NCBI GenBank assembly: GCA_958421275.1
Contig: CATZLI010000005.1
Span: forward strand, 1-64,000
Length of the DNA stretch: 64,000 nt
Origin: an uncultured Collinsella sp.
GTDB taxonomy: Bacteria; Actinomycetota; Coriobacteriia; Coriobacteriales; Coriobacteriaceae
Reading direction: 5' to 3'
Under the pieces are notes generated by a model, which saw only the letters and a list, made by a program, of their open reading frames with translations, was not told where the DNA came from and did not search any database. This document shows positions 25,242 through 34,771 of this stretch, one piece after another (position 1 is the first letter of the stretch; each line of letters starts with the position of its first letter). Made by a program: the position numbers and the translations under genes.

Positions 25242-28070
25242 ATGCCTGCCAGCAAGAAAGAGGCAAAGGAGTTCGTCAAACGGTGGAAGAAGCGCCTCGG
25301 TGCCATCCCCGCAGGCTCCAACAACGAGCAGCAGGATACGCAGAAGTTCTGGGTCGACCTGCTCATCAACGTCCTGGGCATCCCGTCCAACACCATAGGC
25401 AGCTTCGTTGACTTCGAGCGGAAGGTGAGAGGCCGTCGCATCGACGTGTTCGTCTCCGACCACAACTTCCTCTGCGAGCAGAAGTCGTGGGGCATCGACC
25501 TCGACAAGCCCGAACCCAGGAACGGCGGCATGGAGACGCCGCTTCAGCAGGCCATGTGGTACGCGCGGCACCTGCCGTACTCTGAGCGCCCCCGCTGGGT
25601 GATGACGTGCAACTTCGGGACCTTCCGTCTCTACGACCTCGACAACGAGAGACCCGAGGACACCGTGCAGGAGTTCTCCCTCGAAGAGCTCCCGGACAGT
25701 CTGTATCTTCTGTCCTTCCTGACCTCCAACGAGACGAGCCGCCTGCACAAGGAGCAGCAGCTCTCCATCGAGGCCGGGGCCTACGTCTCTAGGCTCTACG
25801 ATGCCCTCGCCAAGCAGTACCACCACATCGAGGAGAAGGACGAGCGCGCGCAGGAGGAGCAGCGCTCCCTCAACGTGCTCATCACCCGTATCATTTTTCT
25901 GCTCTACGCCGAGGACGCCGACCTCCTGCAATCGCACCAGGCGTTCGGTAGGTACTGCGAGGGTGACCCTGCCAAGCTCCGCCGCAAGCTGGTGGACCTG
26001 TTCGAGGCGATCGACACGCCCCTGGACAAGCGGGACGAGTACATGGACGAGGACCTCGCGGCCTTCCCCTACGTGAACGGCGGTCTGTTCGCCGACTCCT
26101 CCATCATCGTCCCGCAGATGACCCCGGAGATCCTCGAAGCCATCACCGACGCGTCCCAGGACTTCGACTGGCGCGAGATCTCGGGCGTCATCTTCGGCGG
26201 CGTGTTCGAGGGCACGCTGAACCCCGGGACGCGCCATGCCGGGGGCATGCACTACACGAGCGTCGAGAATATCGAGCGCTGCCTCAGGCCGCTCTTCCTC
26301 GACGAGCTGTGGGATGAGCTGCACGAGGCCGAGGGCGAGAGGACGGCTGCCAAGCGCAAGCAGGCCCTGGCGAGGCTGCACGACAAGGTGGCCTCCATCA
26401 CCATCGGCGACCCGGCATGCGGCTCGGGCAACTTCCTTACCGAGGCGTACCGGCAGCTGCGCACCATCGAGAACCGAATCATCGAGGACGAGCTCAGCGA
26501 GGAGACCGGCAACGCGGGGCAGACGTCCCTCGTCATTGCGCAGGATAGCCCCGTCCGCGTTTCTCTCGATCAACTGTACGGCATCGAGATTAACGACTTC
26601 GCCGTCTCGGTCGCCAAGACCGCCCTTTGGATCACCGAGGAGCAGATGCTCCGAAAGACGCAGGAGATATACGTCGGTTATGACTTCGACTTCCTGCCGC
26701 TCAGGAGCCTCAGCAACCTTCATGAGGGCAACGCCCTCAAGACCGATTGGTCCGAGGTGTTCCCCGATGACCTTACTTATCTTGTGGGCAACCCGCCGTT
26801 CCTGGGTGCTCGCAACCAATCCAAGGAGCAGAAGGCAGAGCTCCTTGAGGTCTTCGATGGAGCGAAGAACGCGGGCAACATCGACTACTGCGGGGCCTGG
26901 TACATGAAGGCCGCGAGGTTCACGCAGGGAAAGCGCACGCGCTGCGCCCTGGTCTCTACCAACTCGATATGTCAGGGCGAGCAGGTCGCCAACCTCTGGA
27001 AACCCCTGCATGACATGGGCATCCATATCGATTTCGCACACAACACCTTCCGCTGGGACAACGAGGCGGCGGACAAGGCGCACGTGTTCTGCGTCATCGT
27101 CGGGTTCTCCCGCGAAGCGGGGAACAAGACGCTCTTCTATCATGCGACGCCCGATTCTGACGAAGACCGGATTGCCGTTCCTCGGCTCAACGCCTATCTG
27201 AAGAACGCGCCCGACGCTTTCATCTGGAACAGAAGCAAGCCTTTGTCGGACGTGCCCGCTATCGGTATCGGCTCTCAACCGATTGATGGCGGCAACTATC
27301 TGTTCACACCGGAGGAGAAGGCGGCGTTCCTTTCGAAAGAGCCCGCGGCTGAGAAGTACTTTCATAAATGGCTTGGATCGCAGGAGTTCATACGGGGTAT
27401 TGAGAGATGGTGCCTGTGGTTGGGGGAGGCTTCGTGGGCCGATCTCAAGGGCCTTCCTTGTTGTAGGGAGAGAATCGAGAACGTTAGAAACTATCGCCTG
27501 AGTAGCTCGAGGAAGCAGACCTTGAAAGCAGCCGAGAGGCCGAACCATTTCGGTACCGAAATCATTCCTAATTCGACTGCCATCATTGTCCCCAAAGTCT
27601 CGTCAGAGCGTAGAAGGTATATCCCTATGGGGTTTGTCGGGTCTGAGACGTTGTGCAGTGACTTGGTGTTTCTAATACCCAATGCGACGCTCTATCACTT
27701 TGGCGTCCTTCAGTCACAGCTCCACAACGCATGGATGCGCACGGTCGCGGGGCGGCTCAAATCCGATTACCGCTATTCCGGCGGAATCGTCTACAACAAC
27801 TTCGTCTGGCCCGAGCCCAGTGAAGAGCAAAGGAACGAGGTTGAACGCTGCGCCCAAGCCGTGCTCGACGCCCGGGATGCCCAAGAAGGTGCGACGCTCG
27901 CGGACATGTACGATCCCAAGAACGAGACGTTCTTCCCCGAGCTGATGACAGCGCACAAGGCGCTCGACGCCGCCGTCGAAGCCGCCTATGGCGTCGACTT
28001 CGGTGGGGACGAGGAGAAGATAGTCGCCCATCTTTTCAACCTGTACGCCAAGAAGGTCGGTGAACTATAG
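25242..28070 (+). CDS. MmeI-like type IIG restriction-modification enzyme
   Basis: The 942-residue protein combines nuclease and N6-adenine-type methyltransferase in one chain, as in MmeI (919 residues). An N-terminal PD-(D/E)XK-like site is suggested by RIDVFVSDHNFLCEQK (Asp68, Glu79, Lys81). A helical linker follows, then SAM motif I DPACGSGNF (390-398), YGIEINDFAVSVAKTALW and catalytic motif IV NPPF (517-520), then a target-recognition region (about 640-870) and a C-terminal helical domain. In this family one strand of the site is methylated. GCAGGAGGT precedes ATG 25242. Its stop overlaps the GTG of the next gene (TAGTG), so the two products are probably made together. AGG codons are frequent. 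Confidence 0.85.
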   Translation: MPASKKEAKEFVKRWKKRLGAIPAGSNNEQQDTQKFWVDLLINVLGIPSNTIGSFVDFERKVRGRRIDVFVSDHNFLCEQKSWGIDLDKPEPRNGGMETPLQQAMWYARHLPYSERPRWVMTCNFGTFRLYDLDNERPEDTVQEFSLEELPDSLYLLSFLTSNETSRLHKEQQLSIEAGAYVSRLYDALAKQYHHIEEKDERAQEEQRSLNVLITRIIFLLYAEDADLLQSHQAFGRYCEGDPAKLRRKLVDLFEAIDTPLDKRDEYMDEDLAAFPYVNGGLFADSSIIVPQMTPEILEAITDASQDFDWREISGVIFGGVFEGTLNPGTRHAGGMHYTSVENIERCLRPLFLDELWDELHEAEGERTAAKRKQALARLHDKVASITIGDPACGSGNFLTEAYRQLRTIENRIIEDELSEETGNAGQTSLVIAQDSPVRVSLDQLYGIEINDFAVSVAKTALWITEEQMLRKTQEIYVGYDFDFLPLRSLSNLHEGNALKTDWSEVFPDDLTYLVGNPPFLGARNQSKEQKAELLEVFDGAKNAGNIDYCGAWYMKAARFTQGKRTRCALVSTNSICQGEQVANLWKPLHDMGIHIDFAHNTFRWDNEAADKAHVFCVIVGFSREAGNKTLFYHATPDSDEDRIAVPRLNAYLKNAPDAFIWNRSKPLSDVPAIGIGSQPIDGGNYLFTPEEKAAFLSKEPAAEKYFHKWLGSQEFIRGIERWCLWLGEASWADLKGLPCCRERIENVRNYRLSSSRKQTLKAAERPNHFGTEIIPNSTAIIVPKVSSERRRYIPMGFVGSETLCSDLVFLIPNATLYHFGVLQSQLHNAWMRTVAGRLKSDYRYSGGIVYNNFVWPEPSEEQRNEVERCAQAVLDARDAQEGATLADMYDPKNETFFPELMTAHKALDAAVEAAYGVDFGGDEEKIVAHLFNLYAKKVGEL

Positions 28071-29839
28071 TGCCAAACTCCATCTATAACCCCATATCGC
28101 TGGAGGTTGGTAACATCCTGAAGGATGTTCAGACGGGCAAGATCGGCCTGCCCGACCTGCAACGACCCTTCGTGTGGGGAAACGAAAAGGTCCGCGACCT
28201 GCTTGATTCCATGCTCCGCGGATACCCTATCGGCTATGTGATGTTGTGGGACTCTCCGAGCGATGATGCGGGCAAGAGGTCTGCCATAGGCTCGAACCAA
28301 AAGGTGTATACCGTCCCCAAGTCCCTTGTCATCGACGGACAGCAGAGGCTCACTGCCCTCTTGAGCTCTCTGTACGGCGTACCCGTGCGAGACAAGAACT
28401 TCAGGGAGCGAACGGTGAAGGTCGCCTACGACCCCATCGCACGCTCATTCAAGAATGCCGACGCCTCGACCGAGAAGGATTCGCGCTATGTGCCGGACGT
28501 ATCCGAGGCCTTCGCGGCGAACCACGACAACAAGCTGAGCGCCTATCGCAGGGCGTTCATCAAGCGCCTTAACGAGGCGAATGCCAAAAAGGGAGAACCC
28601 GAACTCGACGATGACGGCGAGGATGCCGTCGAGAGCGGGCTCAACGCATTACTCGGGCTTGAGCGTTATCTTCTGCCGACGCTGGAGATTTCCGAATCGG
28701 CTGACGAGGAGACCGTATCGGACATCTTCGTGCGCGTGAACTCGCAAGGGCAGGCGCTTAAGCAGGATGACTTCATCATGACCCTGCTTTCGGTCTACGA
28801 ACCTGCCATGAGGGAGCGTATAGAGGAGTTTTGCGCCATGAGCCATGCGCCCGCAAAGGGTACCTCGTACAACCCGCTCATGACCGTCTCGCCGACGCAT
28901 ATCATTCGCGCCACGGTGGGCGTGGGGTTCAAGAGGGGTCGCCTGCGTTATGCCTACCAGATTCTTCGCGGGCGAGATCTCAAGACAAAGGAAACGACGC
29001 TCGAGACGCGAGCCGAGAACTTTGCCACGTTCGGTCGCGCCCTCGATCTCGTGCTTGACTTGAACAACTGGCATGCCTTCATCAACACGCTGGCGGAGGC
29101 GGGCTACGTCTGCTCCGACCAGGTGGGGTCGGGCAACGCGCTCATGTTCTGCTATGCGTTCTACCTTATCGGGCGCTATGAGTTCGACATGGAGCCGCTG
29201 GCTGTGCGCAGGCTCGTGCGACGCTGGTATTTCGCCGCAGCCATAACGGGGCTCTATGTGGGGTCCTTCGAATCCGAGTTCGAGCAGCAGCTTAACGACG
29301 TCTCGCGCCTTGATACTGCCGACGAGTTCCAGGCGTACTTCGACCGTAGGCTTGCCGCCATCATGACGGACGATTATTTCTCCATTTCGCTGCCCAGCTC
29401 CCTCGATGCAAACGAGGCGACGGGTCCGACCTGGTGGGGCTTCGTCGCGGCTCAGGTCGTGCTCGGCGCCAAGGCGCTGTTCAGCACGGCCCCTCTTTCT
29501 CAACTGCTGCTTACCGGCTCATCAGGTTCCAAAAAGGCCCTGGACAAGCACCATCTGTTCCCGGACAACTACCTGAAGTCCAGGGGCTACCTCTCGCAGC
29601 GCAGCAACCGAGGCAACTTCACCCTCGTGGACTACCAGAACAACATCTACATCTCGGACGACGCCCCGAGCGAGTACGTCAGGAAGTACCGCGACTCGCT
29701 GGGGGAGGACGAGTACCGCCGCAACTGCGAGGAGCATGCCCTGCCCATAGGGTTCGAGGACCTCGATTACGAGGAGTTCCTCGGCAGGCGCAGGCGTCTC
29801 ATGGGCGAGCTGGTGAAGAGGGCGTACGAGCAGTTGTAG
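28070..29839 (+). CDS. DUF262/HNH protein (GmrSD/SspE-like)
   Basis: The 589-residue protein has an N-terminal DUF262 (ParB/sulfiredoxin-like NTPase) domain: LPDLQRPFVWGNEKVRDLLDSMLRGYPIGYVMLW (given in part) and the DGQQR motif (89-93). A helical middle and a C-terminal DUF1524-type HNH nuclease follow (DKHHLFPDNYL near His494-495, then NRGNFTLVDYQNN). Such proteins include type IV enzymes that cut modified phage DNA and SspE, which depends on host DNA modification. It starts at GTG 28070 within the stop of the MmeI-like gene. Its direct coupling to a methyltransferase-nuclease suggests it senses methylation state or backs up the first enzyme; that is inference. Confidence 0.85.
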   Translation: MPNSIYNPISLEVGNILKDVQTGKIGLPDLQRPFVWGNEKVRDLLDSMLRGYPIGYVMLWDSPSDDAGKRSAIGSNQKVYTVPKSLVIDGQQRLTALLSSLYGVPVRDKNFRERTVKVAYDPIARSFKNADASTEKDSRYVPDVSEAFAANHDNKLSAYRRAFIKRLNEANAKKGEPELDDDGEDAVESGLNALLGLERYLLPTLEISESADEETVSDIFVRVNSQGQALKQDDFIMTLLSVYEPAMRERIEEFCAMSHAPAKGTSYNPLMTVSPTHIIRATVGVGFKRGRLRYAYQILRGRDLKTKETTLETRAENFATFGRALDLVLDLNNWHAFINTLAEAGYVCSDQVGSGNALMFCYAFYLIGRYEFDMEPLAVRRLVRRWYFAAAITGLYVGSFESEFEQQLNDVSRLDTADEFQAYFDRRLAAIMTDDYFSISLPSSLDANEATGPTWWGFVAAQVVLGAKALFSTAPLSQLLLTGSSGSKKALDKHHLFPDNYLKSRGYLSQRSNRGNFTLVDYQNNIYISDDAPSEYVRKYRDSLGEDEYRRNCEEHALPIGFEDLDYEEFLGRRRRLMGELVKRAYEQL

Positions 29840-30206
29840 GCTCGCGCCATGGACCCGCCCCTGAGGGTCGAGGCGTAGCAATCGGCCTTGCGGCCGATGG
29901 GTCCCGCTCATGGGCGGGCCCCCCGCGACGCGAGGCGTCGCTCTCGCTGCGGCTCCCTGCAACGCTCCCCATGGGTCGCGTTTCGTCCGCCTCCGCTCAC
30001 GCCGGCCCCGCCCGCCGAACGGCTGCGCTCGATGGCTTCCGGAAGTCGCCATCGCTCCGCCGTGGTCGCCGGGCGGGGCCTCTCGCGCCGGGTCGCCGAA
30101 CGCCGTCGTACGACGCTCCCCAGGGTCGTGTCTCCTCGGCGTCGGCTCAGCCGGCGCTCACCCGCCCGGGCTCGCGTTGCCCCTGGCAAGTGGCTCGCTC
30201 CGTGCG

Positions 30207-30244
30207 GGCAAGATATGGATTCCGTTGCACGGAATCATCTTGCC
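30207..30244. other. Candidate oriT
   Basis: GATTCCG (30218-30224) and CGGAATC (30230-30236) form a perfect 7-bp stem with a TTGCA loop. It is directly followed by ATCTTGC (30237-30243), close to the ATCCTG/C nick sequence of MOBP relaxases, and GGCAAGAT (30207-30214) pairs with the nick region. It lies just beyond the relaxase gene in the 485-bp gap 29840-30324, where no gene is convincing despite long open frames. Confidence 0.45.
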
Positions 30245-30284
30245 GTCTGCGGCGGGGGCGAACCGCTCCGAAGTCGCTCTCGCC

Positions 30285-30317
30285 AAAAGGGGCCGGGACG
30301 CCTGTTGCGTCCCGGCC
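30285..30317 (-). terminator. Terminator of the mobilization operon
   Basis: An 11-bp perfect stem (30291-30301 with 30307-30317) is followed by CCTTTTGG on the minus strand, right after the relaxase stop. Confidence 0.7.
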
Positions 30318-30324
30318 CAAATGC

Positions 30325-31263
30325 TCAGTCCCCTCGCCCGTTCTGGTTCTCGAGCGCCTTGCGCTCAAGCTCCCAGAACGCCCTCATCGCCGTCGCTATC
30401 CCGCGCAGCGTGAAGCGGACGACGAGGCCGGTCGAGTGGTCGACGGCGAAACCGAGCCTTCCGCCGTTGACCTTCCTCACGGCCCCGAGGGCCTTCGAGA
30501 AGAATCGGTACTGGAGGCTCCCGCCCTTCGACCTGGCGAGCTCGATGCCGTCCCGCCTGAGCCGCCGCTCAAGCTCGCCCATCCGGTCGGGGCAGTCGCG
30601 CATGCGACCGACCTCCTCGATCCGGCGGGCGACCGCGACGCGGATGCGGGCGTTCTCCGAGCGCTCGGCCTGCCCCTTTCGGGCTATGTCGCGCTCTTCC
30701 GTGCCGGGTTGCCTCGCGTGGACGCGCGAGTTGGCCTTGCCGCGCTCAAGCTGCCTGAGTCCATACCTCTCGTCCAGGGTACGGACGGTCTTCACGCGTG
30801 ATGCTGCCGCCTTTCGGGCGGGGCCCTCGTCGAGCCTTCGGCCGGTTTCCAGATCACTGCGGTTGATGCCGAGGTGCACGGCGTAGCGGTCAGTGGCGTC
30901 CGCGTGGCAGCGCTCGCGGTGCAGCACCATCACGACCTCCTGGTTGGGGTAGCGCTCGGCCACGTACTCCCTCGCATAGCGCATGCACAGCTCCGGCGTC
31001 ATCTTCCCGCCGTTGAGGTCGCACTCGTCTGGGAGGAACCCGAGTATCTGGTGCTGCATGTAGGTACACTTGGCACCGGCCTTGCCGGGCCTGTCGTGAC
31101 CCATGGCCGCCCTCGTGTCCGCCATCTCCTGAAACCAGCGGTCATCGTCGATGATGTTCTGCGTGCCGTGGGCGAGCGCCTTGTCGCGGTCCCAGGAGAG
31201 GTAATCCCTGAGTCTCGCGAGGTGCCTCTCGCTGCAGACGCTCGTCTGCTTTATCGCCGTCAT
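30325..31263 (-). CDS. Relaxase/mobilization nuclease (MobA/VirD2 type)
   Basis: A relaxase nicks one DNA strand at oriT and leads it to the coupling protein. The 312-residue product shows a weak relaxase pattern: MQHQILGFLPDE, an Ala-rich helix CMRYAREYVAERYPNQEVVMVLH, and a His-rich metal motif HRERCHADATDRYAVHLGIN. The C-terminal half is basic. The classic H-x-D-x-H spacing is not clean, and the catalytic Tyr cannot be named with certainty, so family and activity are less sure than location. It starts 11 nt after the coupling-protein stop with GGGAGG upstream of ATG 31263. Confidence 0.7.
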   Translation of the reverse strand: MTAIKQTSVCSERHLARLRDYLSWDRDKALAHGTQNIIDDDRWFQEMADTRAAMGHDRPGKAGAKCTYMQHQILGFLPDECDLNGGKMTPELCMRYAREYVAERYPNQEVVMVLHRERCHADATDRYAVHLGINRSDLETGRRLDEGPARKAAASRVKTVRTLDERYGLRQLERGKANSRVHARQPGTEERDIARKGQAERSENARIRVAVARRIEEVGRMRDCPDRMGELERRLRRDGIELARSKGGSLQYRFFSKALGAVRKVNGGRLGFAVDHSTGLVVRFTLRGIATAMRAFWELERKALENQNGRGD

Positions 31264-31273
31264 GGTCGCCTCC

Positions 31274-33196
31274 CTAGTCGAGCGAGAGCCCGCTGAATTT
31301 GCCGCCCGGCTTGCTCCCGTTCTTCTTCTCCGGCTCGGGCCACTTTGGGCACCAGGTCGAGGCCTCCTCGCGCATCTTCCCAGCAGCTGACTCGTCGAGG
31401 CGGCGCTGGTAGGCGCGACGGTTCTCCGCCTCGTGCTCGGGGGTCCCGAGGTCGAAGTGCTCCCTTGTGGGCGTGTTGGTGCAGTCGGTGACGGGGGAGC
31501 GGAAGACGCCGGCTCGACATGCGGGCATACCGTTGTCCGCGTGCTTCACGACGATGATCCCGTCCCGGTCCGGGGCCATGCCGCGCCACTCCCAGGGGTG
31601 TATCACGTCGTCGGCGCTCTCGCTGTAGGACGTCGAGGATGACGTGCCCGACGCGGCCCTGCCGTTGCTCGTGCCCTGCGTGTGGCGCGTGGTCTTGCCG
31701 ATGAGCTCGGTGAAGTACCGGCGGTCCTCCTCCTCGGCGAGCTTCATCGCAATCTTGACCCCGCAGTTCGCGAGGATCTTCCTGCGGCCGTCTCTCTCGC
31801 CATACTTGTTGAGCTGGGATACGTCCTGCGTCGCTCCGACCCAGAACGTTCCGCACCCGCGCCCGAGACTGAGGAGGGCGGGCAGGCACTCGACGCGGGG
31901 CAGGTTGCCCCACTCGTCGCCGAGTATCTGCACGGGGCGGGGGAGCCTGCCGCCGTTCACGTCCGCGACCGCCTGGACCGAAGCCCAGAGCTGCGAGAGG
32001 AACATCGCCGCGATGCAGTTGTAGGGGGAGCCCTCGTCGAGCACGTGGAGGAAGACGGCGCTTTTCTCCGTGAGTACCGTGTGCGGGTCGATGTCGGAGC
32101 CGGAGGTCATCCAGGCGACCGGGGCGGAGGAGAACGGGCGCAGGGCGACCTTGAGCGTCGAGAGGATGCTCCTGAGCTCGTTGCCGCCCGAGGAGACGAA
32201 CTGCGACGCCCTGCCCTTGGCGGGGTGGCCGCTCGGCAGAGCGCGGAAGACGGCCTTCAGGGGCTCGGACGGGTCGTCTCCCTCGGCCTCGGTGCCGCGG
32301 TCCAGGACCTCGCAGACGGTCGCGAGGTGCTTTGATTCCTCGGGACACTCGTCGGACATGGAGACCAGCAGGACCAGGGCCGAGAGCAGGCCCCTGGCCG
32401 AGGCGGTCCAGTGCGAGCCCTTGTCTTTCTCGTCGTCCTGCACCACGAGCTCCGCGATGGCGTCCGCCGCCTGCTCGGCCTCCTGGTCGCGTCCCTCGGC
32501 ATGGAGGTCGAGCACCTGCTTGAGCGGGTTGAACCTCTGTCCCCTATAGGGGTGCTGCGTGTCGAGAAGCAGGACGCGATAGCCGCGACGGGCCAGCTCG
32601 TCGCCCGTGAGTTCTATGAGCTCGTTTTTCACGTCGGAGACGATTAGGGTCGCGGGCTCGGATCCGTTGGAAGCGCCGCCGTAGCTGAGCAGGTCGATTG
32701 AGGGGAGATAGAGGAAGCGACTCTTACCTGACCCGGTGGCCCCTGACACGAAGGCCATCTTCTTGGGCTCGTAGAGATAGCAGGGTTTGCCGTGATACTT
32801 GGTGAACCCATAGACGAACCCACGTGACGAGGGATTCGTCGAGCCGTCCCAGGTCATGGACCCTTTTATGACCTCGCGACCCGTCTTGACGTGGGCGTCG
32901 CCGAGCACGCCGCCGTCCTCGGCCCTCGCGTTGAGGGTGGTCGAGTAGGCGATGAGAGCGCAGATGCAAAAGGCGAGGAGGAAGGTCAGCAGGGTTCCGA
33001 GCGGGCAAGCAGTGAACGCACCCGTGAGCCACCAGCCGAGGACGGTATCCACGCCGAACGACGACGGAATCGCAGCCGCGCCTAACGGTGTCCCGGCGAC
33101 GAAATCGTCGACGGGGACGGCGAGGACGGGGCATGCGAGGATCGCTAGGAGAAGAGATGATATGAGCGCTGTGGGCATCTTGGTTTTCATGATCAT
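31274..33196 (-). CDS. VirD4/TraG-type coupling protein
   Basis: Coupling proteins are inner-membrane ATPases that link the relaxase-DNA complex to a type IV secretion channel. The 640-residue protein has an N-terminal hydrophobic segment, a second membrane segment (GTLLTFLLAFCICALIAYS, about 67-85), Walker A GATGSGKS, IVSDVKNELIELTG, and Walker B QILGDEWGN followed by GRGCGTFWVGATQDVSQLNKYG. These are standard T4CP features. It overlaps the mobC-like gene by four bases (ATGA). No channel genes are present in the element, so it would rely on a helper. Confidence 0.9.
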   Translation of the reverse strand: MIMKTKMPTALISSLLLAILACPVLAVPVDDFVAGTPLGAAAIPSSFGVDTVLGWWLTGAFTACPLGTLLTFLLAFCICALIAYSTTLNARAEDGGVLGDAHVKTGREVIKGSMTWDGSTNPSSRGFVYGFTKYHGKPCYLYEPKKMAFVSGATGSGKSRFLYLPSIDLLSYGGASNGSEPATLIVSDVKNELIELTGDELARRGYRVLLLDTQHPYRGQRFNPLKQVLDLHAEGRDQEAEQAADAIAELVVQDDEKDKGSHWTASARGLLSALVLLVSMSDECPEESKHLATVCEVLDRGTEAEGDDPSEPLKAVFRALPSGHPAKGRASQFVSSGGNELRSILSTLKVALRPFSSAPVAWMTSGSDIDPHTVLTEKSAVFLHVLDEGSPYNCIAAMFLSQLWASVQAVADVNGGRLPRPVQILGDEWGNLPRVECLPALLSLGRGCGTFWVGATQDVSQLNKYGERDGRRKILANCGVKIAMKLAEEEDRRYFTELIGKTTRHTQGTSNGRAASGTSSSTSYSESADDVIHPWEWRGMAPDRDGIIVVKHADNGMPACRAGVFRSPVTDCTNTPTREHFDLGTPEHEAENRRAYQRRLDESAAGKMREEASTWCPKWPEPEKKNGSKPGGKFSGLSLD

Positions 33197-33537
33197 TCTC
33201 GATTCTTGGAGATGAGGTTCGATAGCTGCGAGGCCGTGCTCGATACCAGACGGACGGCCTCCGCGAGCTGTTGGGCCGTCTGCGTATCCACGCCATAGGC
33301 GTTTGCAGTGCGAACGGCCTGGTTGAGGTTTCCGCCCTGCTTCTTCATCTGATGAAGAAGCTGCCGCAGCGTCGCCTCGTCGGCGATCCTGACGGGCTTC
33401 TCACCGATGAGGAGGGCGGCTTCGCGCATGAACGTCGATGGGGCCATACCAAAAGAGGAGGAGCGCACCGTGATGGCGGCACGCTCCTCCTCGGTCATGC
33501 GGACGTTTATATGCGCGGTCTTGGCTTTGCCACGCAT
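33193..33537 (-). CDS. mobC: MobC-like accessory DNA-binding protein
   Basis: The 114-residue protein has an N-terminal ribbon-helix-helix (INVRMTEEERAAITVRSSSFGMAPSTFMREAAL in part) followed by helices (LHQMKKQGGNLNQAVRTANAYG), the pattern of MobC relaxosome proteins. It would bind near oriT and help the relaxase. Its end overlaps the coupling-protein start and it begins 3 nt after the ATPase stop. Confidence 0.8.
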   Translation of the reverse strand: MRGKAKTAHINVRMTEEERAAITVRSSSFGMAPSTFMREAALLIGEKPVRIADEATLRQLLHQMKKQGGNLNQAVRTANAYGVDTQTAQQLAEAVRLVSSTASQLSNLISKNRE

Positions 33538-33540
33538 GGG

Positions 33541-34437
33541 CTAGCCCCTGTCGTGGAAGGTGGCGCGCGCACCGTCGAAGTCGAGTCGGGACTCGCCCAG
33601 CGTGCCGTAGCGGTTCTTGAGGGCGACGAGCTTGAGGGGCGTGCCGGTTGCGGGAGACTCGTAGGGCCACTCGGGCTTGTCATTGTCATCGGCGAGGTAG
33701 AGCACCGAGTCAAAGCCGTACTCGACAGCGGAGGAACCACCGAACATGGCGAGGTTGGGCCTGGCCGACTTCCCGGAATCGTAGGACTTGCGAGTGGTCG
33801 AGCTCAGTGCGATGACGGGAGAGCCATAGAGGTTCGAGATTTCGCGGAGGCCCTTCACGCATGCTGTGATAGCCAATCGCTCGTCGATGAACTGCTGGTC
33901 TGCCGTGACGCCGCAGGCGAGGAGCTGGAGGTAGTCAATGAAGACGATGGGGGCCTCGCCGCGCTCGCGTGTTACCAGCCCGACGAGGTTGGAGAGCTCC
34001 ACGGTGTTGAGCGGGCCGGTGATGCAGAGATTGGGGGCGATCTGGGTGCGATATTTGTCGAGTGCAGCCTCGAAAGTCGTGTGCTTAGGGTGATTCTGGG
34101 TCGCGCAGCTGGAGACCTCGGACAACGCGACTTTGCCGTCGCTGAGACGCGCCAGACTCTTCTCGATCAGCTTGTGCGCGGGAAGCTCGGCGGAAACGTA
34201 GATTACCGGGTGCCCGTCTGCCGCGAGCTTGTCGGCCTCCTGGAGTGCCAGTGTCGTCTTGCCCTTGCCCGGGGCGGTCCCGATTGCGTAGTTGAGCCCG
34301 GGGTAGACACCGCCGAGGATGCTGTTGAGTGCGTCGAGTCCGAAGGAGGCGATGGGTTTGTCTTCCTGAAGGGCGTGGACGTGCTCGTCGAGCACATCAA
34401 GCTCGAAGACGAGGGGATTGGCGTTCGGACGCTGCAT
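33541..34437 (-). CDS. DnaB-like RecA-fold ATPase
   Basis: The 298-residue protein resembles the C-terminal ATPase domain of replicative helicase DnaB without its N-terminal domain: FGLDALNSILGGVYPGLNYAIGTAPGKGKTTLALQ (Walker A GTAPGKGKT, in part), VIYVSAELPAHKLIEKSLARLS, IVFIDYLQLL (Walker B) and VIALSSTTR. Mobile elements use such proteins for their own replication or transfer. It overlaps the small gene upstream by one base and leads into mobC, so all belong to one operon. Confidence 0.8.
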   Translation of the reverse strand: MQRPNANPLVFELDVLDEHVHALQEDKPIASFGLDALNSILGGVYPGLNYAIGTAPGKGKTTLALQEADKLAADGHPVIYVSAELPAHKLIEKSLARLSDGKVALSEVSSCATQNHPKHTTFEAALDKYRTQIAPNLCITGPLNTVELSNLVGLVTRERGEAPIVFIDYLQLLACGVTADQQFIDERLAITACVKGLREISNLYGSPVIALSSTTRKSYDSGKSARPNLAMFGGSSAVEYGFDSVLYLADDNDKPEWPYESPATGTPLKLVALKNRYGTLGESRLDFDGARATFHDRG

Positions 34438-34679
34438 TACTCGCTCGCCCCCTCTGCCAGCTTGTGGAAGTAGTCGAACAGGTCCTCTTCCATGACGAAG
34501 TACTGGTTGGCGATGCTAAAGCAGTGGTGGGTGGACTTCATGAGCTTGATGGCGCTGGATTGTCCGATGCCGGTGAGGATCTGAACGTCCAGGCGGCTCA
34601 TGATGCGTTTGGTGCCGACATGGCGCAGGTTGATGCCTGCGGAGATGGCGTCGGTCTTGGGGTCATCTGCAAGATGCAT
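34437..34679 (-). CDS. Small HTH/excisionase-like protein
   Basis: An 80-residue product with a possible HTH or DUF3173-like stretch (SRLDVQILTGIGQSSAIKLMKS) followed by FSIANQYFVMEEDLFDYFHKLAEG, a layout common in excisionase-like proteins of integrative elements. An internal Met at residue 27 would give a 54-residue form containing the whole domain. It overlaps the ATPase gene by one base. Role in excision or replication is inferred from position only. Confidence 0.55.
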   Translation of the reverse strand: MHLADDPKTDAISAGINLRHVGTKRIMSRLDVQILTGIGQSSAIKLMKSTHHCFSIANQYFVMEEDLFDYFHKLAEGASE

Positions 34680-34771
34680 GATAAACTCCTTTAGTAGGGC
34701 GCTCGGCTCCTCTTCGATGTTTGGCGACAGTGAGAGGAGTCGGGTGCTTGTTTGTAAAATGGTTTTATCGA

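Noticed and set aside
29434..30886. Long plus-strand open frames over the relaxase gene and the gap before it
   Set aside because: They are Arg/Pro/Ser-rich, cross the end of the DUF262/HNH gene and overlap better-supported minus-strand genes. The gap itself has terminator and oriT-like structure instead.
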